Assembly (NCBI GenBank): GCA_963643505.1
Contig: CAVIKF010000003.1
Coordinates: 173,611-237,610, forward strand
Direction of reading: 5' to 3'
Source of the DNA: CAVEFW01 sp963643505
GTDB lineage: Bacteria; Actinomycetota; Coriobacteriia; Coriobacteriales; Eggerthellaceae
Length of the DNA: 64,000 bases
Every line of letters starts with the position of its first letter. The first letter of the stretch is position 1. The position numbers and the translations under genes are program-made. The notes beneath the pieces are model-generated. The model was not told the origin of the DNA. It saw only the letters and a program-made list of their open reading frames with translations, and did not search any database. This document shows positions 9,516 through 18,731 of the stretch, piece after piece.

Positions 9516-9543
9516 AGTATCGCAGATTCAAAAGGATTCTCAA
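9516..9543 (-). promoter_or_regulatory. candidate promoter of the DUF3160-capA unit
   Basis: On the minus strand TTGAGA (9538-9543), 16-base spacer, GATACT (9516-9521). A perfect 14-base palindrome, GACGAATATTCGTC, lies just upstream at 9555-9568 and could be an operator; no regulator can be named. Confidence 0.5.
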
Positions 9544-9616
9544 CGAGAAAGAGGGACGAATATTCGTCTCATCAGCCCAAACCGCACGCGCTGAGGCGCT
9601 AGAGACACAGCTGGTC

Positions 9617-11116
9617 TTACGCCTCTTCGCGCATGTGTGGAAACAGCAGCACGTCACGAATCGACACGGAGTCGGTGAGCAGCATGACCATGCGGTCGAT
9701 GCCGATACCCACGCCACCCGCCGGCGGCATGCCATACTCGAGAGCGCGGATGTAGTCAGCGTCAAAACCCATGGCCTCGTCGTCACCCATGTCTTTGGCC
9801 GCGAGCTGGGCGCGGAAGCGCTCAGCCTGGTCAATAGGGTCGTTGAGCTCGGTGAAAGCATTGGCATACTCATGACCGCAAATGAACAGCTCGAATCGGT
9901 CCGTGAAGTTCGGGTCGGAAGGCTTCTTCTTGGCGAGCGGCGAGATCTCGACAGGGTGGTCGATGACGAAGGTGGGGTTAACAATCTTCTCCTCGACGAC
10001 GGCCTCGAAGATCTCGGAAATCAACTTGCCCTTGCCCCATCCGTCCTCGGCATGGCCGCCGTTGTCCTCGAGAATGCGGACCAAGTCCTCGCGGGTGCGC
10101 TCAAAGGAAACTTCCTCGCCGACGCCCTCGGAGGCCATCTCGGCCATGGGGCGGCGAGGCCAATCCCCGGACAGGTCGATCTCGTTGCCCTGGTAGGTAA
10201 TCTGAAGCGTTCCGCATGCGGCCTCGGCAGCGGCTTGGAAACAACCTTGCGTGAGATCCATCATGGAGTTGATGTCGCCAAAAGCCTGGTAGGCTTCCAT
10301 CGTGGTGAACTCAGGGTTGTGGGTTTGGTCCATACCCTCGTTTCGGAACTGGCGGCCGATCTCGAACACGCGCTCGAAGCCGCCAACGAGCAGGCGCTTC
10401 AGGGGCAACTCGGTGGCGATACGCAGGTAGTAGTCACGATTGAGCGCGTTGAAATGGGTCGTAAAGGGCTTGGCATTCGCACCTCCCATGATGGAGTGCA
10501 AAAACGGGGTCTCAACCTCGAAGAACTGCTGGCTTTCCATATAGCGGCGCACGGCGGAGACGATCTTGGAGCGCTTCGTGAAGGTCTCCTTTACCTCCGG
10601 ATTCGCGATGAGGTCGACGTAGCGTTGACGATATCGCAGCTCCTTGTCGGCGAGGCCGTGGAACTTCTCGGGCAGGGGACGCAAGGACTTGGACAAAAGC
10701 TCGAAAGCGTCGACGGCGACGGAGAGTTGGCCTCGTCGGGTGCGCATCATCACACCGTGGATGCCGATCCAATCGCCGACATCGAGGTCCTTGAGCTCAT
10801 CGAACCGCTCTTCGCCCAAGGCGTTGATGCGGCAAAACAGCTGAATTTGACCGGTGGTGTCACGCAACTCCAAGAAGCAGATCTTGCCCTGGACGCGCTT
10901 TGCCATGACGCGACCAGCGATGTCAACGCGGTCTTCAGTTGTGGCGCCGTCTTCAAGCTCGGCGTACTTCGCGTCGAGCTCGTCTACGTGGTGGGAGTAG
11001 CTAAACGCGTGGCCATAGGGGTCCTTACCCGCGGCGATCAACGCGGCGCGCTTCGCCTTGCGAACCTCGATGGGGTCGTCTTCGATGACCGGTGTGTTTT
11101 CGGTGTTCTCTGCCAT
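9617..11116 (-). CDS. lysS: lysyl-tRNA synthetase, class II
   Basis: Charges tRNA-Lys with lysine. The 499-residue protein has an N-terminal OB-fold anticodon-binding domain (VDIAGRVMAKRVQGKICF) and a class II catalytic core with motif 2 (FRNEGMDQTHNPEFTTMEAY) and motif 3 (GVGIGIDRMVMLL). The start MAENTENTP at 11116 is preferred over an ATG 60 bases upstream because GAGAGG lies seven bases before it. It follows greA on the same strand, separated by about 175 bases that hold a long hairpin. Confidence 0.97.
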   Translation of the reverse strand: MAENTENTPVIEDDPIEVRKAKRAALIAAGKDPYGHAFSYSHHVDELDAKYAELEDGATTEDRVDIAGRVMAKRVQGKICFLELRDTTGQIQLFCRINALGEERFDELKDLDVGDWIGIHGVMMRTRRGQLSVAVDAFELLSKSLRPLPEKFHGLADKELRYRQRYVDLIANPEVKETFTKRSKIVSAVRRYMESQQFFEVETPFLHSIMGGANAKPFTTHFNALNRDYYLRIATELPLKRLLVGGFERVFEIGRQFRNEGMDQTHNPEFTTMEAYQAFGDINSMMDLTQGCFQAAAEAACGTLQITYQGNEIDLSGDWPRRPMAEMASEGVGEEVSFERTREDLVRILEDNGGHAEDGWGKGKLISEIFEAVVEEKIVNPTFVIDHPVEISPLAKKKPSDPNFTDRFELFICGHEYANAFTELNDPIDQAERFRAQLAAKDMGDDEAMGFDADYIRALEYGMPPAGGVGIGIDRMVMLLTDSVSIRDVLLFPHMREEA

Positions 11117-11178
11117 TCGGTTACCTCTCAAAAGGCTTGATGTCGTGTGCATAAAAGTCGTATGCGTAAAACTCAACG

Positions 11179-11237
11179 AATGGGCTGCAAGCTCTCAAAC
11201 CCGCGCCCTTGCACGGCTTGACTGCTTGCAGCCCATT
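11179..11237 (-). terminator. long hairpin between greA and lysS
   Basis: A perfect 14-base inverted repeat, AATGGGCTGCAAGC (11179-11192) against GCTTGCAGCCCATT (11224-11237), with a 31-base loop. On the minus strand it is followed by CGTTGAGTTTT rather than a clean T run, so it may be an attenuator or processing signal rather than a full terminator. Confidence 0.5.
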
Positions 11238-11291
11238 CCACAAAACAAGGTGTACGAAACACCCCGTCGACGTCGCGCGAAGGTAGGCGAC

Positions 11292-11762
11292 CTAGCGCTT
11301 GATCTTCTCGATGACGAGTTTGATCTCACGGCCAGTGGGACCCTGGGCTTGGATGGTATCGCCCTTCTTATGGCCCAAAAGTGCAGCGCCCACCGGAGAC
11401 TCGTTAGAAATCTTACCCTCGGCGACATTGGATTCCGCAGCACCCACGATGGTGAAGACGCGCTCGGCACCATTCATCTGAACGTAGACGGTGCTTCCGA
11501 TATTAACCTTGGTGGAGCTTTTGGAAGACGTGACTATGGTCGCCTCGGACAAGATTCGGTTGATCTCGGCAATACGAGCCTCCATCATGCCCTGTTCGTT
11601 CTTGGCGTCATCGTACTCGGAATTCTCGGAGATATCACCAAACTCACGAGCGACCTTGATGCGCTCTCCGATCTCGGCACGCTTTTCGGTCTCAAGGAAA
11701 CGAAGTTCCTCCTCCAGCTTTGCCTTACCCTCTTCGGTAAGGATATATTCGTTGCCTGCCAT
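11292..11762 (-). CDS. greA: transcription elongation factor GreA
   Basis: Rescues backtracked RNA polymerase by stimulating transcript cleavage. The 156-residue product has the N-terminal coiled coil (EEGKAKLEEELRFLETEKR, then the acidic tip GDISENSEYDDAK) and the C-terminal FKBP-like domain ending in GDTIQAQGPTGREIKLVIEKIKR. The ATG at 11762 is chosen because AAGGTAGG precedes it at the right distance; an ATG 15 bases upstream has no site of its own. Confidence 0.96.
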   Translation of the reverse strand: MAGNEYILTEEGKAKLEEELRFLETEKRAEIGERIKVAREFGDISENSEYDDAKNEQGMMEARIAEINRILSEATIVTSSKSSTKVNIGSTVYVQMNGAERVFTIVGAAESNVAEGKISNESPVGAALLGHKKGDTIQAQGPTGREIKLVIEKIKR

Positions 11763-11817
11763 GGCACCTACCTTCATGCTCTAGCGCACAAGCGCTATCC
11801 TCAAACTGCGTATGAGA

Positions 11818-12150
11818 TTACTCGGATTTCTTGACGACCTTGACGACGCGCTTCTTGGGAGCCTCTTCGTCACCAGCAGGAAGCTCCTCAGCCTCCACGG
11901 CGATCTCCTCGACCTCCTCGGCCTCGGTCTCGACGGGAGCCTCTTCAGCAGGCTGCTTGGCCTCTTCGGCCTTCTTCTTGCCAGCACCCATGCCCTCCTT
12001 GAGGTTCTTGGTCGCCTTGCCCAAAGCAGAACCGAGTTTCGGAAGGTTCTTGGGGCCAAAGATGATCAGAACAACGATCAAAATGATGACAAGTTCGGGG
12101 ACGCCGATGCCAGGGATGGGGCCGATGTTCAAAAGTCCGATGGAACCCAT
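11818..12150 (-). CDS. tatA: twin-arginine translocase subunit TatA/TatE
   Basis: A 110-residue protein with one membrane helix (PELVIILIVVLIIFGPKNLP), the FGPKxLP hinge and the amphipathic helix LGKATKNLKEG, followed by a long acidic tail rich in Glu and Ala that ends in a Lys-rich stretch. TatA oligomers form the pore that exports folded proteins. The start MGSIGLLNIG at 12150 follows the site AGAGAG. No tatC is in the window. The 284 bases upstream hold no other gene before the small plus-strand ORF at 12435. Confidence 0.93.
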   Translation of the reverse strand: MGSIGLLNIGPIPGIGVPELVIILIVVLIIFGPKNLPKLGSALGKATKNLKEGMGAGKKKAEEAKQPAEEAPVETEAEEVEEIAVEAEELPAGDEEAPKKRVVKVVKKSE

Positions 12151-12380
12151 TATTCTCTCTTTCTTCCGTGTGAACAGACTCAGAGCGCACAACAAGTGAG
12201 CCCTGTGCGGAACGATAACTTCGCTAGGGTATCACACTCTCTCTTCGTTCGCTTGTGTTTTTGGGCAAAGGGCCCCGCAAGACACCTTTTTTACATGGGT
12301 GCCAAGAGCGAACTAACAAGAGATGAACACCAAGAGCAGACGAAAAGGAAAGTCGCAAAGGAATCCACATGGAGTATGAT

Positions 12381-12416
12381 AGGCCCGTTGATTTACGCAG
12401 GCCCGTTGGTTTACGC
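12381..12416. repeat. 18-bp tandem duplication
   Basis: Two adjacent copies of AGGCCCGTTGATTTACGC (12381-12398 and 12399-12416) that differ at one base, just upstream of the small ORF at 12435. Confidence 0.8.
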
Positions 12417-12434
12417 AAGGGGAAGGAGTGACCC

Positions 12435-12566
12435 ATGGATCAGAATAGAACAATGCGTCGCGTAGGTGGTTGGTGCATCACCTTGGGCATCATCACGCTG
12501 ACCGTCGGCGTCACGGTCGGAATCGGCACCATCATCGCAGGCGGTGACCTTCTCAAACACTCCTAG
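12435..12566 (+). CDS. 43-residue putative single-span membrane protein
   Basis: A short ORF with ATG at 12435 preceded by GGAAGGAG eight bases upstream, a near-perfect ribosome site. The product begins MDQNRTMRRVGGWCIT and is hydrophobic from residue about 13 to 36 (Leu, Ile, Val, Gly), with basic residues before the helix, so a one-span membrane protein with the N-terminus inside is predicted. It ends in a TAG that shares the palindrome CTAG (12563-12566) with the stop of the convergent MMPL gene. I do not recognise a family. The spaced ribosome site and sensible topology make it more than a random ORF. Confidence 0.6.
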   Translation: MDQNRTMRRVGGWCITLGIITLTVGVTVGIGTIIAGGDLLKHS

Positions 12567-15142
12567 TCCGCTCCCTGCGCAAGCTGTTCGACCGCGCCCG
12601 TCGGCTGTAGCTCCGCTCCCTGCACAAGCCGCATGTCCGCACCCGTCGGCTGCGGCTTTACGCCCTCAACACTCCCCGCATCGTCCGCGCCCGCCGGCGA
12701 CACAACAGCACTTGCCGGCTGCGATCGGTTCTCAAATCGCCTCTTGCGCGGAACCACCAAGCGGTCGAACGCCGCAATCGTCCCGGGAAGCACAAGAAGG
12801 ACAAGGGCGACAGCGATGGCAGAACCTTCGCTGATAATGAGGCAGATCTTGCCCGTCAAACCTCCCGTCGCCACGCCGAGGACGCCGGTGACGACCACGA
12901 GAATCCCTCCAGACATCGATATCGTACGTATCGAGCGGCGATACGCGTCCCCGATCGCCTCCCTCACCGACATCCGCTCGCGAGATTCGCGGTAGTTGGT
13001 CGTATACAGGATCGCATAGTCGATGGTGGCACCCATAAGGATCGACTGCACCACGATAAGGGCGAGGTAGTAGATGCTGTTTCCGAGGGCATAGCTCAAC
13101 ATCATGTCCCAACAAAACGCGCTTTGGATGAGAGCGACCAACATGAAGGGTATCGCCAAGGAACGGAAGGTGATAAGCACGATAAGCAAAATCGCCCCGA
13201 TGGTAAGCAACGAGATGAAGTCGAACTCCTTGCTGAAACTCGCAGTCATCTCTTGGATCATGGGTCCCTCGCCCACGAGGTACCAACCGGAATCGCCGAG
13301 AAGCTCCTGGGCCTCACTTGAAAGCCGCGTGCAGAACGCGTCCATCTCTCCTGCGTTCGGCTCGTAGGGAACCAATGCGATAAAGCGGCTGTAATGCTCG
13401 CCCTTCATCTGGTTTGCGCCGTTTTCCACCTGTTCACGCGCGCTCTTGAGCGCATCACGCGTCTTGCTGTCAAAAAAGGAACCGAAAGCCGCGTCGTTCA
13501 TGACGTCATCCACGAGAAACGCCGTCAACTCGTCAAGGGACATCATCCAAGACCGATCAGTATCATGGGATCCGCGATAGGCCAAAAACATGAGTCTGAG
13601 CGTGTCGGCGTCGACGCTGTGCTTGCCAATCTGGGTCGCCATCTGTTCAGGAGTCCACGCCCCTTCCTCCACGCCAGAATCCACCATATCTGCAAGGGAC
13701 GAGATGTTTGAGAGCGTCGTGACGTCGAGCATACCTCCCAAATCCTCGGCAATGCCACCTCTGAGGTAAGAGACGAGCTCGCCACTAGAGAGCAGGCCGA
13801 CGTTGCCATCATTGAACTTGTAGTAGTACAACATCCCCACAACAGACTCGCTCATCCCCATTTGGTCAGCCATCTCCGCGGCGGTGTAGCGTTTGCCCAC
13901 CGTGGTCTCGTAGCTGCTGATGCTAGAGACGTCCGAGTATTTAGCCACCTCGTCCGCAAGTTTCACGGCATCCGCGGTCTTGTCGTTGCCATAGAGAACC
14001 ACCACCTGTTGCTTGGCGGGAAACACCTCGTTGACGATGGTGGTCTCGGCGTTTGCGTTGCTCGCAACAAAGTCGATGTGGGTGACGCCGCGCATGGAGT
14101 AGCCAAAGGCGAACAAGACGACGAACAGGGCCACCATGGGTACGCGCAAGGCATAGGAGGCCTTGGACAAAAAACGCATCTGGGGTTGGGGATAAGGCTT
14201 CGCAGTGGAGAACAGGAGGCGATCCGCGGCGATTGCTATGGCGGGTTGGACGGCAAAAACGCAAACGAGGCTCAAAAACACGCCCTTGGCAAGAACGATA
14301 CCCATGTCCGCGCCGATGGTGAAACTCATGAACACGAGACACAAAAGGCCCACCACGGTGGTAGCCGAGCTCGACGCGATCGCCGTCACGCCTTGGGTCA
14401 GGGCGTTCTCCATAGCCACCTCGGGCCCATGGTGCTCACGCTCGGCGCGGTAGCGGTTCATCAACATGATGAGGTAGTCCATGGAAAGGGCCATCTGGAG
14501 GACGGCGGCGATGGAGAAGGTGGTATCCGAGATGCTTGGCAAGAAGATGTTGGTACCCATGTTGATGAGCACCGCTATGACGATCGTGATGAGTAACAAC
14601 ACCGGCTCTATCCAACTGCTGGCAAGGATGAACAGGATGATCATGGCCAAAAAAACCGCTGCCACATATACCGGCCCCAAGTCATTGGCGGAATTACCGA
14701 GATCGGCGGCAATCCAATACTCATAGCCACGGGACTCGCACGCCTTCCCCACCGCCTCAAAGGCGCGTTGTGCCTCTTCGGAATAGGAGTTCCCCTTGAC
14801 CGAGATGTTTAGCAGCGAGTAGTCGTCTTGGTTGCAGTCAGCCGAGTCCGCCTCGTAGGTCACGCTCGAGACAAGCTCAAAGGCGGCAAGGTCATCAGCG
14901 AGTTGCTTGCAATCCTCATGGGAGACTCCCTTGGTCATGAGGCGCAACTGGGCGCTCTCGCCAAACTCCTCCGCCATGACATCCATGCCAATCTTGACCT
15001 GCATGTCCGCCGGGAGATACTGGGTCATATCCTTGTTTATCTTGACCTGCATGGTCGCAATGGCGCACACCGCAGCAATGATGGCAAAGACCACAGCAAT
15101 GGCGATGCGGTATTTGACTATGAATTTTGCGACATGGTTCAC
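12563..15142 (-). CDS. MMPL/RND-family membrane exporter
   Basis: An 859-residue transporter with the MMPL layout: one N-terminal helix (FIVKYRIAIAVVFAIIAAVCAIA), a large external domain, five to six helices, a second external domain and a last helix bundle. Hallmarks are SMDYLIMLMNRYR and, in the second half, GATIDYAILYTTNYRE. Such proteins export lipids or small hydrophobic compounds with proton motive force; the substrate here is unknown. The GTG at 15142 is preferred because GAGAGG lies six bases upstream and the membrane helix starts at once. In-frame starts exist up to 15265 but lack a ribosome site. The C-terminal tail carries 15-residue repeats (QPTGA motif) encoded by 45-bp DNA repeats. 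Confidence 0.88.
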   Translation of the reverse strand: MNHVAKFIVKYRIAIAVVFAIIAAVCAIATMQVKINKDMTQYLPADMQVKIGMDVMAEEFGESAQLRLMTKGVSHEDCKQLADDLAAFELVSSVTYEADSADCNQDDYSLLNISVKGNSYSEEAQRAFEAVGKACESRGYEYWIAADLGNSANDLGPVYVAAVFLAMIILFILASSWIEPVLLLITIVIAVLINMGTNIFLPSISDTTFSIAAVLQMALSMDYLIMLMNRYRAEREHHGPEVAMENALTQGVTAIASSSATTVVGLLCLVFMSFTIGADMGIVLAKGVFLSLVCVFAVQPAIAIAADRLLFSTAKPYPQPQMRFLSKASYALRVPMVALFVVLFAFGYSMRGVTHIDFVASNANAETTIVNEVFPAKQQVVVLYGNDKTADAVKLADEVAKYSDVSSISSYETTVGKRYTAAEMADQMGMSESVVGMLYYYKFNDGNVGLLSSGELVSYLRGGIAEDLGGMLDVTTLSNISSLADMVDSGVEEGAWTPEQMATQIGKHSVDADTLRLMFLAYRGSHDTDRSWMMSLDELTAFLVDDVMNDAAFGSFFDSKTRDALKSAREQVENGANQMKGEHYSRFIALVPYEPNAGEMDAFCTRLSSEAQELLGDSGWYLVGEGPMIQEMTASFSKEFDFISLLTIGAILLIVLITFRSLAIPFMLVALIQSAFCWDMMLSYALGNSIYYLALIVVQSILMGATIDYAILYTTNYRESRERMSVREAIGDAYRRSIRTISMSGGILVVVTGVLGVATGGLTGKICLIISEGSAIAVALVLLVLPGTIAAFDRLVVPRKRRFENRSQPASAVVSPAGADDAGSVEGVKPQPTGADMRLVQGAELQPTGAVEQLAQGAD
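12570..12659. repeat. 45-bp imperfect tandem repeat in the 3' end of the MMPL gene
   Basis: GCTCCCTG-initiated units begin at 12570 and 12615. They encode consecutive 15-residue units containing QPTGA at the C-terminus of the exporter. Confidence 0.7.
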
Positions 15143-15396
15143 AAGGACCCTCTCGGTGCGGTGTCCCAATGATTCTACCATCTCGATACCCGAGACGTTT
15201 TGCAGACCCATCACCCACTCGGTGATGACCCTACCGTCTCGCCGCCCATTTGATGTGTCCTTCACAGACGCGAGCCGCCTAAACCCCCGCCGTCACTCAA
15301 GGTGGGTGTATCCTGTCCTAGCACCGTCGACCGTAGTGCTATCGACCGCAATGTCGTCACCCGCAACACCATCGACCGTATCCGAGAGGGGGAGCC

Positions 15397-18300
15397 GTGC
15401 TCACGATGCGCACCATACAAAACGAGTGCTATGCAACCACATTCAACCGCGCGAAAAAGCTCGCCAAAAACCCTTACGGTATCTACGATTGCCGATGCGA
15501 ATACGGTCGCTATACCACCATCATGGGATTTATCGAGAGCGAGTCGGGCTATAACGACGGATATGACGCGAGCCTGACCGTGTCCGAGGCGGACGACTAC
15601 ATCGTCGACCACGAGTGCTCCTGCCTTGCCCACAGAAACTATCCCGGTCTTTGCAAGCATGTCGCGGCCCTAGCCCTCACCTTCTTGGAATCGCCCGGGC
15701 GTTTCGCCGGCCACCACAACATCAAGGTTGCCACGGAGAGCAGCCCCGCAATCCGCTCGTTGCTCGCACAACACACCCCCACCGCGAGTCTGCGTTCCTA
15801 CAATCCGAGGCTCAAGGAGACCCCGGGGTCCCTTGAGTTGGAGATGACCTTGGGTGACGACTATTACGGCATGTGCGCCCGTTTCAAGATCGTGAGCCCC
15901 TCTGCCAGCTACGTACTCAAAAACATCTCCGATTTCCTCTGCCGCCTCGAGACGCACGAGTACTACTCCTACGGTAAAAAGATGGCGTTCATTCACACCC
16001 CGGCGTTGTTCACACCCCAATCACAGCAGGTCATCCGCCTTATGAGGCGACTTGCCGGCGACGAGACCCCACGTAATCGCCGCAGCAGCGGCTTCGGCTA
16101 CAGTTCTATGTCCACCGGTCGCGACCTTTATCTGGGCCGCGCTGACGCCATCGACCTGCTCGACCTCTACACGGACACACCCTTCTTCTACGATAGCGGC
16201 TACACCACCTCCCAAAAGGCAAAACCTGCCGCCATCATCGAGGGCGATCCTCCGCTGCCCTTGACCATCAAGCCTCTTGAGAGCGGCGGATACGAGATCG
16301 AACGCTCCAAGGACATCCGCGTCATCCGGTTCGACGACCGCGCCTATGTCGTTATCGGACAGACCTTCTACAAATGCACCCCCGCGTTTGCCCCCGCCGC
16401 CGACTTCCTCGAGAACGTGTATTGCAGCTGGGATGTGAACCTCACCGTAAGCAACGAGGACACGCCGGCCTTTTGTGCCACCGTCCTTCCCCTCCTCGAG
16501 GATCACCTCATGTTGGAGGCGCCCCCCGAGATGTACGCGCTCAAGCCCGACCCCTGCATCTTGCAGTTCTACCTGGACAAGGTCGGCCAAGAGTGCGAGT
16601 GCAAGCTCGTGGCGCTCTATGGGTCTGACAAGGTGAACGCCTTAGACCCGGACGCCGACGACAAGGTCACAGCCCGGGACCTCGTAGCTGAGGCAAACGC
16701 CAGGGACGCGGTCTTGCGTTTCCTTCCCCTGATCACACCCGAGGGCAACGCTCGAACTGAGACCGTCGAGGACGCAGGTCGCCTCCTGTTTGGAGGCATC
16801 GCGGAGCTGCGCCTGCTTGGAGAGGTGTTCACCACCCCTGCCTTCGATCGCTTGGCTACCGCCACGAAACCCACGGTCAACGTCGGCGTGTCTTTGGAGG
16901 GCAACCTCATCAATTTGAAGGTCAAAACAACCGAGCTTGATCCTGCTGAGCTCGGAGCGCTCCTCGCGAGTTATCGCCAAAGACGACACTACCATCGCCT
17001 CAGCGATGGCAGCTACCTCAGCCTGCTCGGCACTGCCGCCGAGGATATGGGGCTCGATGCCATGGATCGCATCTACCGCAGCCTCGACCTGAACGACCGC
17101 CAACTTGGCGCAACAGAAATAGAGCTGCCTCTCGCAACTGCCTTCCTCTTGGACGAGGAAATCGAGAACGATCGCAAAGACGAGGCGTTTTCCCAATTCA
17201 TACACAACTTCAAAGAGATGCCCACCAAGAAACACCCCGTCCCGCGAAGCCTCTCCAAGACGTTGCGCCCCTACCAACAGGAAGGATACCTTTGGCTTAA
17301 TCTCTTGGCCGATACGGGACTCTCCGGCATCCTCGCCGACGAGATGGGACTTGGAAAGAGTCTCCAGGTCATCGCATGGCTTTCACACAACCGCAAAGTC
17401 CTCACCCCGACCCCTGCCCTCATCGTGTGCCCTGCGAGCCTCGTCTACAACTGGTGCGCTGAGTTTGCCAAGTTCGCTCCCGACATGCGCGTCCGCGCCA
17501 TCTCGGGCACCAAGACCGAACGCTCATCCGCCCGGGCCGACGCCCACGCGGAGATACTCGTCACCAGCTACGACTCCTTGCGCGTCGACGCTGTTGCCTG
17601 GAGCGAGATGGACCTGTTTGCTTGCGTGCTCGACGAGGCCCAATACATCAAGAACCACACGACCAAGGTGGCCCGTGGCGTAAAGAGGGTCAAAGCGGTA
17701 CATCGCCTTGCCCTTACCGGCACCCCCATCGAAAACCGTCTCAGCGAGCTTTGGAGCATATTCGACTTCCTCATGCCAGGCATGCTCGGGAGCTACAACC
17801 GTTTCAAGGAGCGCTACGAGTTGCCCATCGTGGGAGGAGACGATGATGCCAGCGCCCGTTTGCGCGCGCTCGTGGGCCCCTTCATCCTGCGCCGTCGCAA
17901 AGCGGATGTCCTCACCGACCTGCCCGACAAGCTCGAACAGGTCATCACCGTGCAGATGCCTGATGAGCAACTCAATCTCTACAACGCCCATGAACAACGC
18001 CTCCGGATGCAACTCGACGGTCAAAGCGACCTCATCATCTCCAAGGAAAAGATTGCCGTCTTGGCCGAACTCACAAAGTTGCGCCAGCTGTGTTGCGACC
18101 CCCGTCTGCTCTACGAGAATTACCGTCACGAGGGGGCAAAGCTTGACGCCATTGTCGATCTTGTCACTTCAGCTTGGCAAGCCGGGGAAAAGACCTTGGT
18201 GTTCTCGCAATTCACGTCGTTTCTCGACCTTATTGCCGCGCGCCTGTCCCGCGCCGAGATCCGCTTTTACACAATCACGGGCTCGACACCGAAACGTCGC

Positions 18301-18648
18301 CGCCTTGACATGGTCAACCAGTTCAACGTCGACGACACCCCCGCCTTCCTCATCTCATTGAAAGCCGGCGGCACCGGACTCAACCTCACGGGCGCCAGCG
18401 TGGTCATCCACGCCGATCCTTGGTGGAACAAGTCAGCCCAGTCGCAAGCCACCGACCGTGCCCATCGCATCGGCCAACAACGTACGGTCACGGTATACCA
18501 AGTGATCGCAGGCGGCACCATCGAGGAGCGCATCCTCAAACTCCAAGCCTCCAAGGCCGAACTTGCCGACGCCGTCCTTGCCGCCGACAACACTTCCCTG
18601 GGCTCGCTAAGCAGCGAGGAACTTATATCACTTCTCAGCAAAGGATAG
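15397..18648 (+). CDS. SWIM zinc-finger SNF2-family DNA-dependent ATPase
   Basis: The 1083-residue protein has a SWIM finger at the N-terminus (C74-x-C76 ... C86-x-H88, HECSCLAHRNYPGLCKH), a long middle region, then a SNF2 motor: Walker A in ILADEMGLGKS (near 647), the DEAQ box in LDEAQYIKNH (near 745), and helicase C motifs FSQFTSFLDL, AGGTGLNLTGASVV and ATDRAHRIGQQR (near 1020). Bacterial members remodel protein-nucleic acid complexes, with RNA polymerase recycling (RapA) the best-known case. The GTG at 15397 is used because GAGAGGGG lies just upstream; an ATG at 15406 is the alternative. It stands alone, divergent from the MMPL gene. Confidence 0.92.
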   Translation: MLTMRTIQNECYATTFNRAKKLAKNPYGIYDCRCEYGRYTTIMGFIESESGYNDGYDASLTVSEADDYIVDHECSCLAHRNYPGLCKHVAALALTFLESPGRFAGHHNIKVATESSPAIRSLLAQHTPTASLRSYNPRLKETPGSLELEMTLGDDYYGMCARFKIVSPSASYVLKNISDFLCRLETHEYYSYGKKMAFIHTPALFTPQSQQVIRLMRRLAGDETPRNRRSSGFGYSSMSTGRDLYLGRADAIDLLDLYTDTPFFYDSGYTTSQKAKPAAIIEGDPPLPLTIKPLESGGYEIERSKDIRVIRFDDRAYVVIGQTFYKCTPAFAPAADFLENVYCSWDVNLTVSNEDTPAFCATVLPLLEDHLMLEAPPEMYALKPDPCILQFYLDKVGQECECKLVALYGSDKVNALDPDADDKVTARDLVAEANARDAVLRFLPLITPEGNARTETVEDAGRLLFGGIAELRLLGEVFTTPAFDRLATATKPTVNVGVSLEGNLINLKVKTTELDPAELGALLASYRQRRHYHRLSDGSYLSLLGTAAEDMGLDAMDRIYRSLDLNDRQLGATEIELPLATAFLLDEEIENDRKDEAFSQFIHNFKEMPTKKHPVPRSLSKTLRPYQQEGYLWLNLLADTGLSGILADEMGLGKSLQVIAWLSHNRKVLTPTPALIVCPASLVYNWCAEFAKFAPDMRVRAISGTKTERSSARADAHAEILVTSYDSLRVDAVAWSEMDLFACVLDEAQYIKNHTTKVARGVKRVKAVHRLALTGTPIENRLSELWSIFDFLMPGMLGSYNRFKERYELPIVGGDDDASARLRALVGPFILRRRKADVLTDLPDKLEQVITVQMPDEQLNLYNAHEQRLRMQLDGQSDLIISKEKIAVLAELTKLRQLCCDPRLLYENYRHEGAKLDAIVDLVTSAWQAGEKTLVFSQFTSFLDLIAARLSRAEIRFYTITGSTPKRRRLDMVNQFNVDDTPAFLISLKAGGTGLNLTGASVVIHADPWWNKSAQSQATDRAHRIGQQRTVTVYQVIAGGTIEERILKLQASKAELADAVLAADNTSLGSLSSEELISLLSKG

Positions 18649-18731
18649 ATTCGACCTGCCAACACGGAGACGTGCTATACTTTGTGGGTTGAACAAGCAT
18701 CATTCGACACGCTCGTAAGGTTTCTTTTACC

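Noticed and set aside
9635..11140. 501-codon plus-strand ORF opposite lysS
   Set aside because: Codon pattern mirrors the real gene on the other strand, and the product resembles no family; a high-GC shadow frame.
15300..15390. Repeated ATCGACCG words upstream of the SNF2 gene as a regulator array
   Set aside because: Copies are irregularly spaced and very short; chance in GC-rich sequence cannot be excluded.
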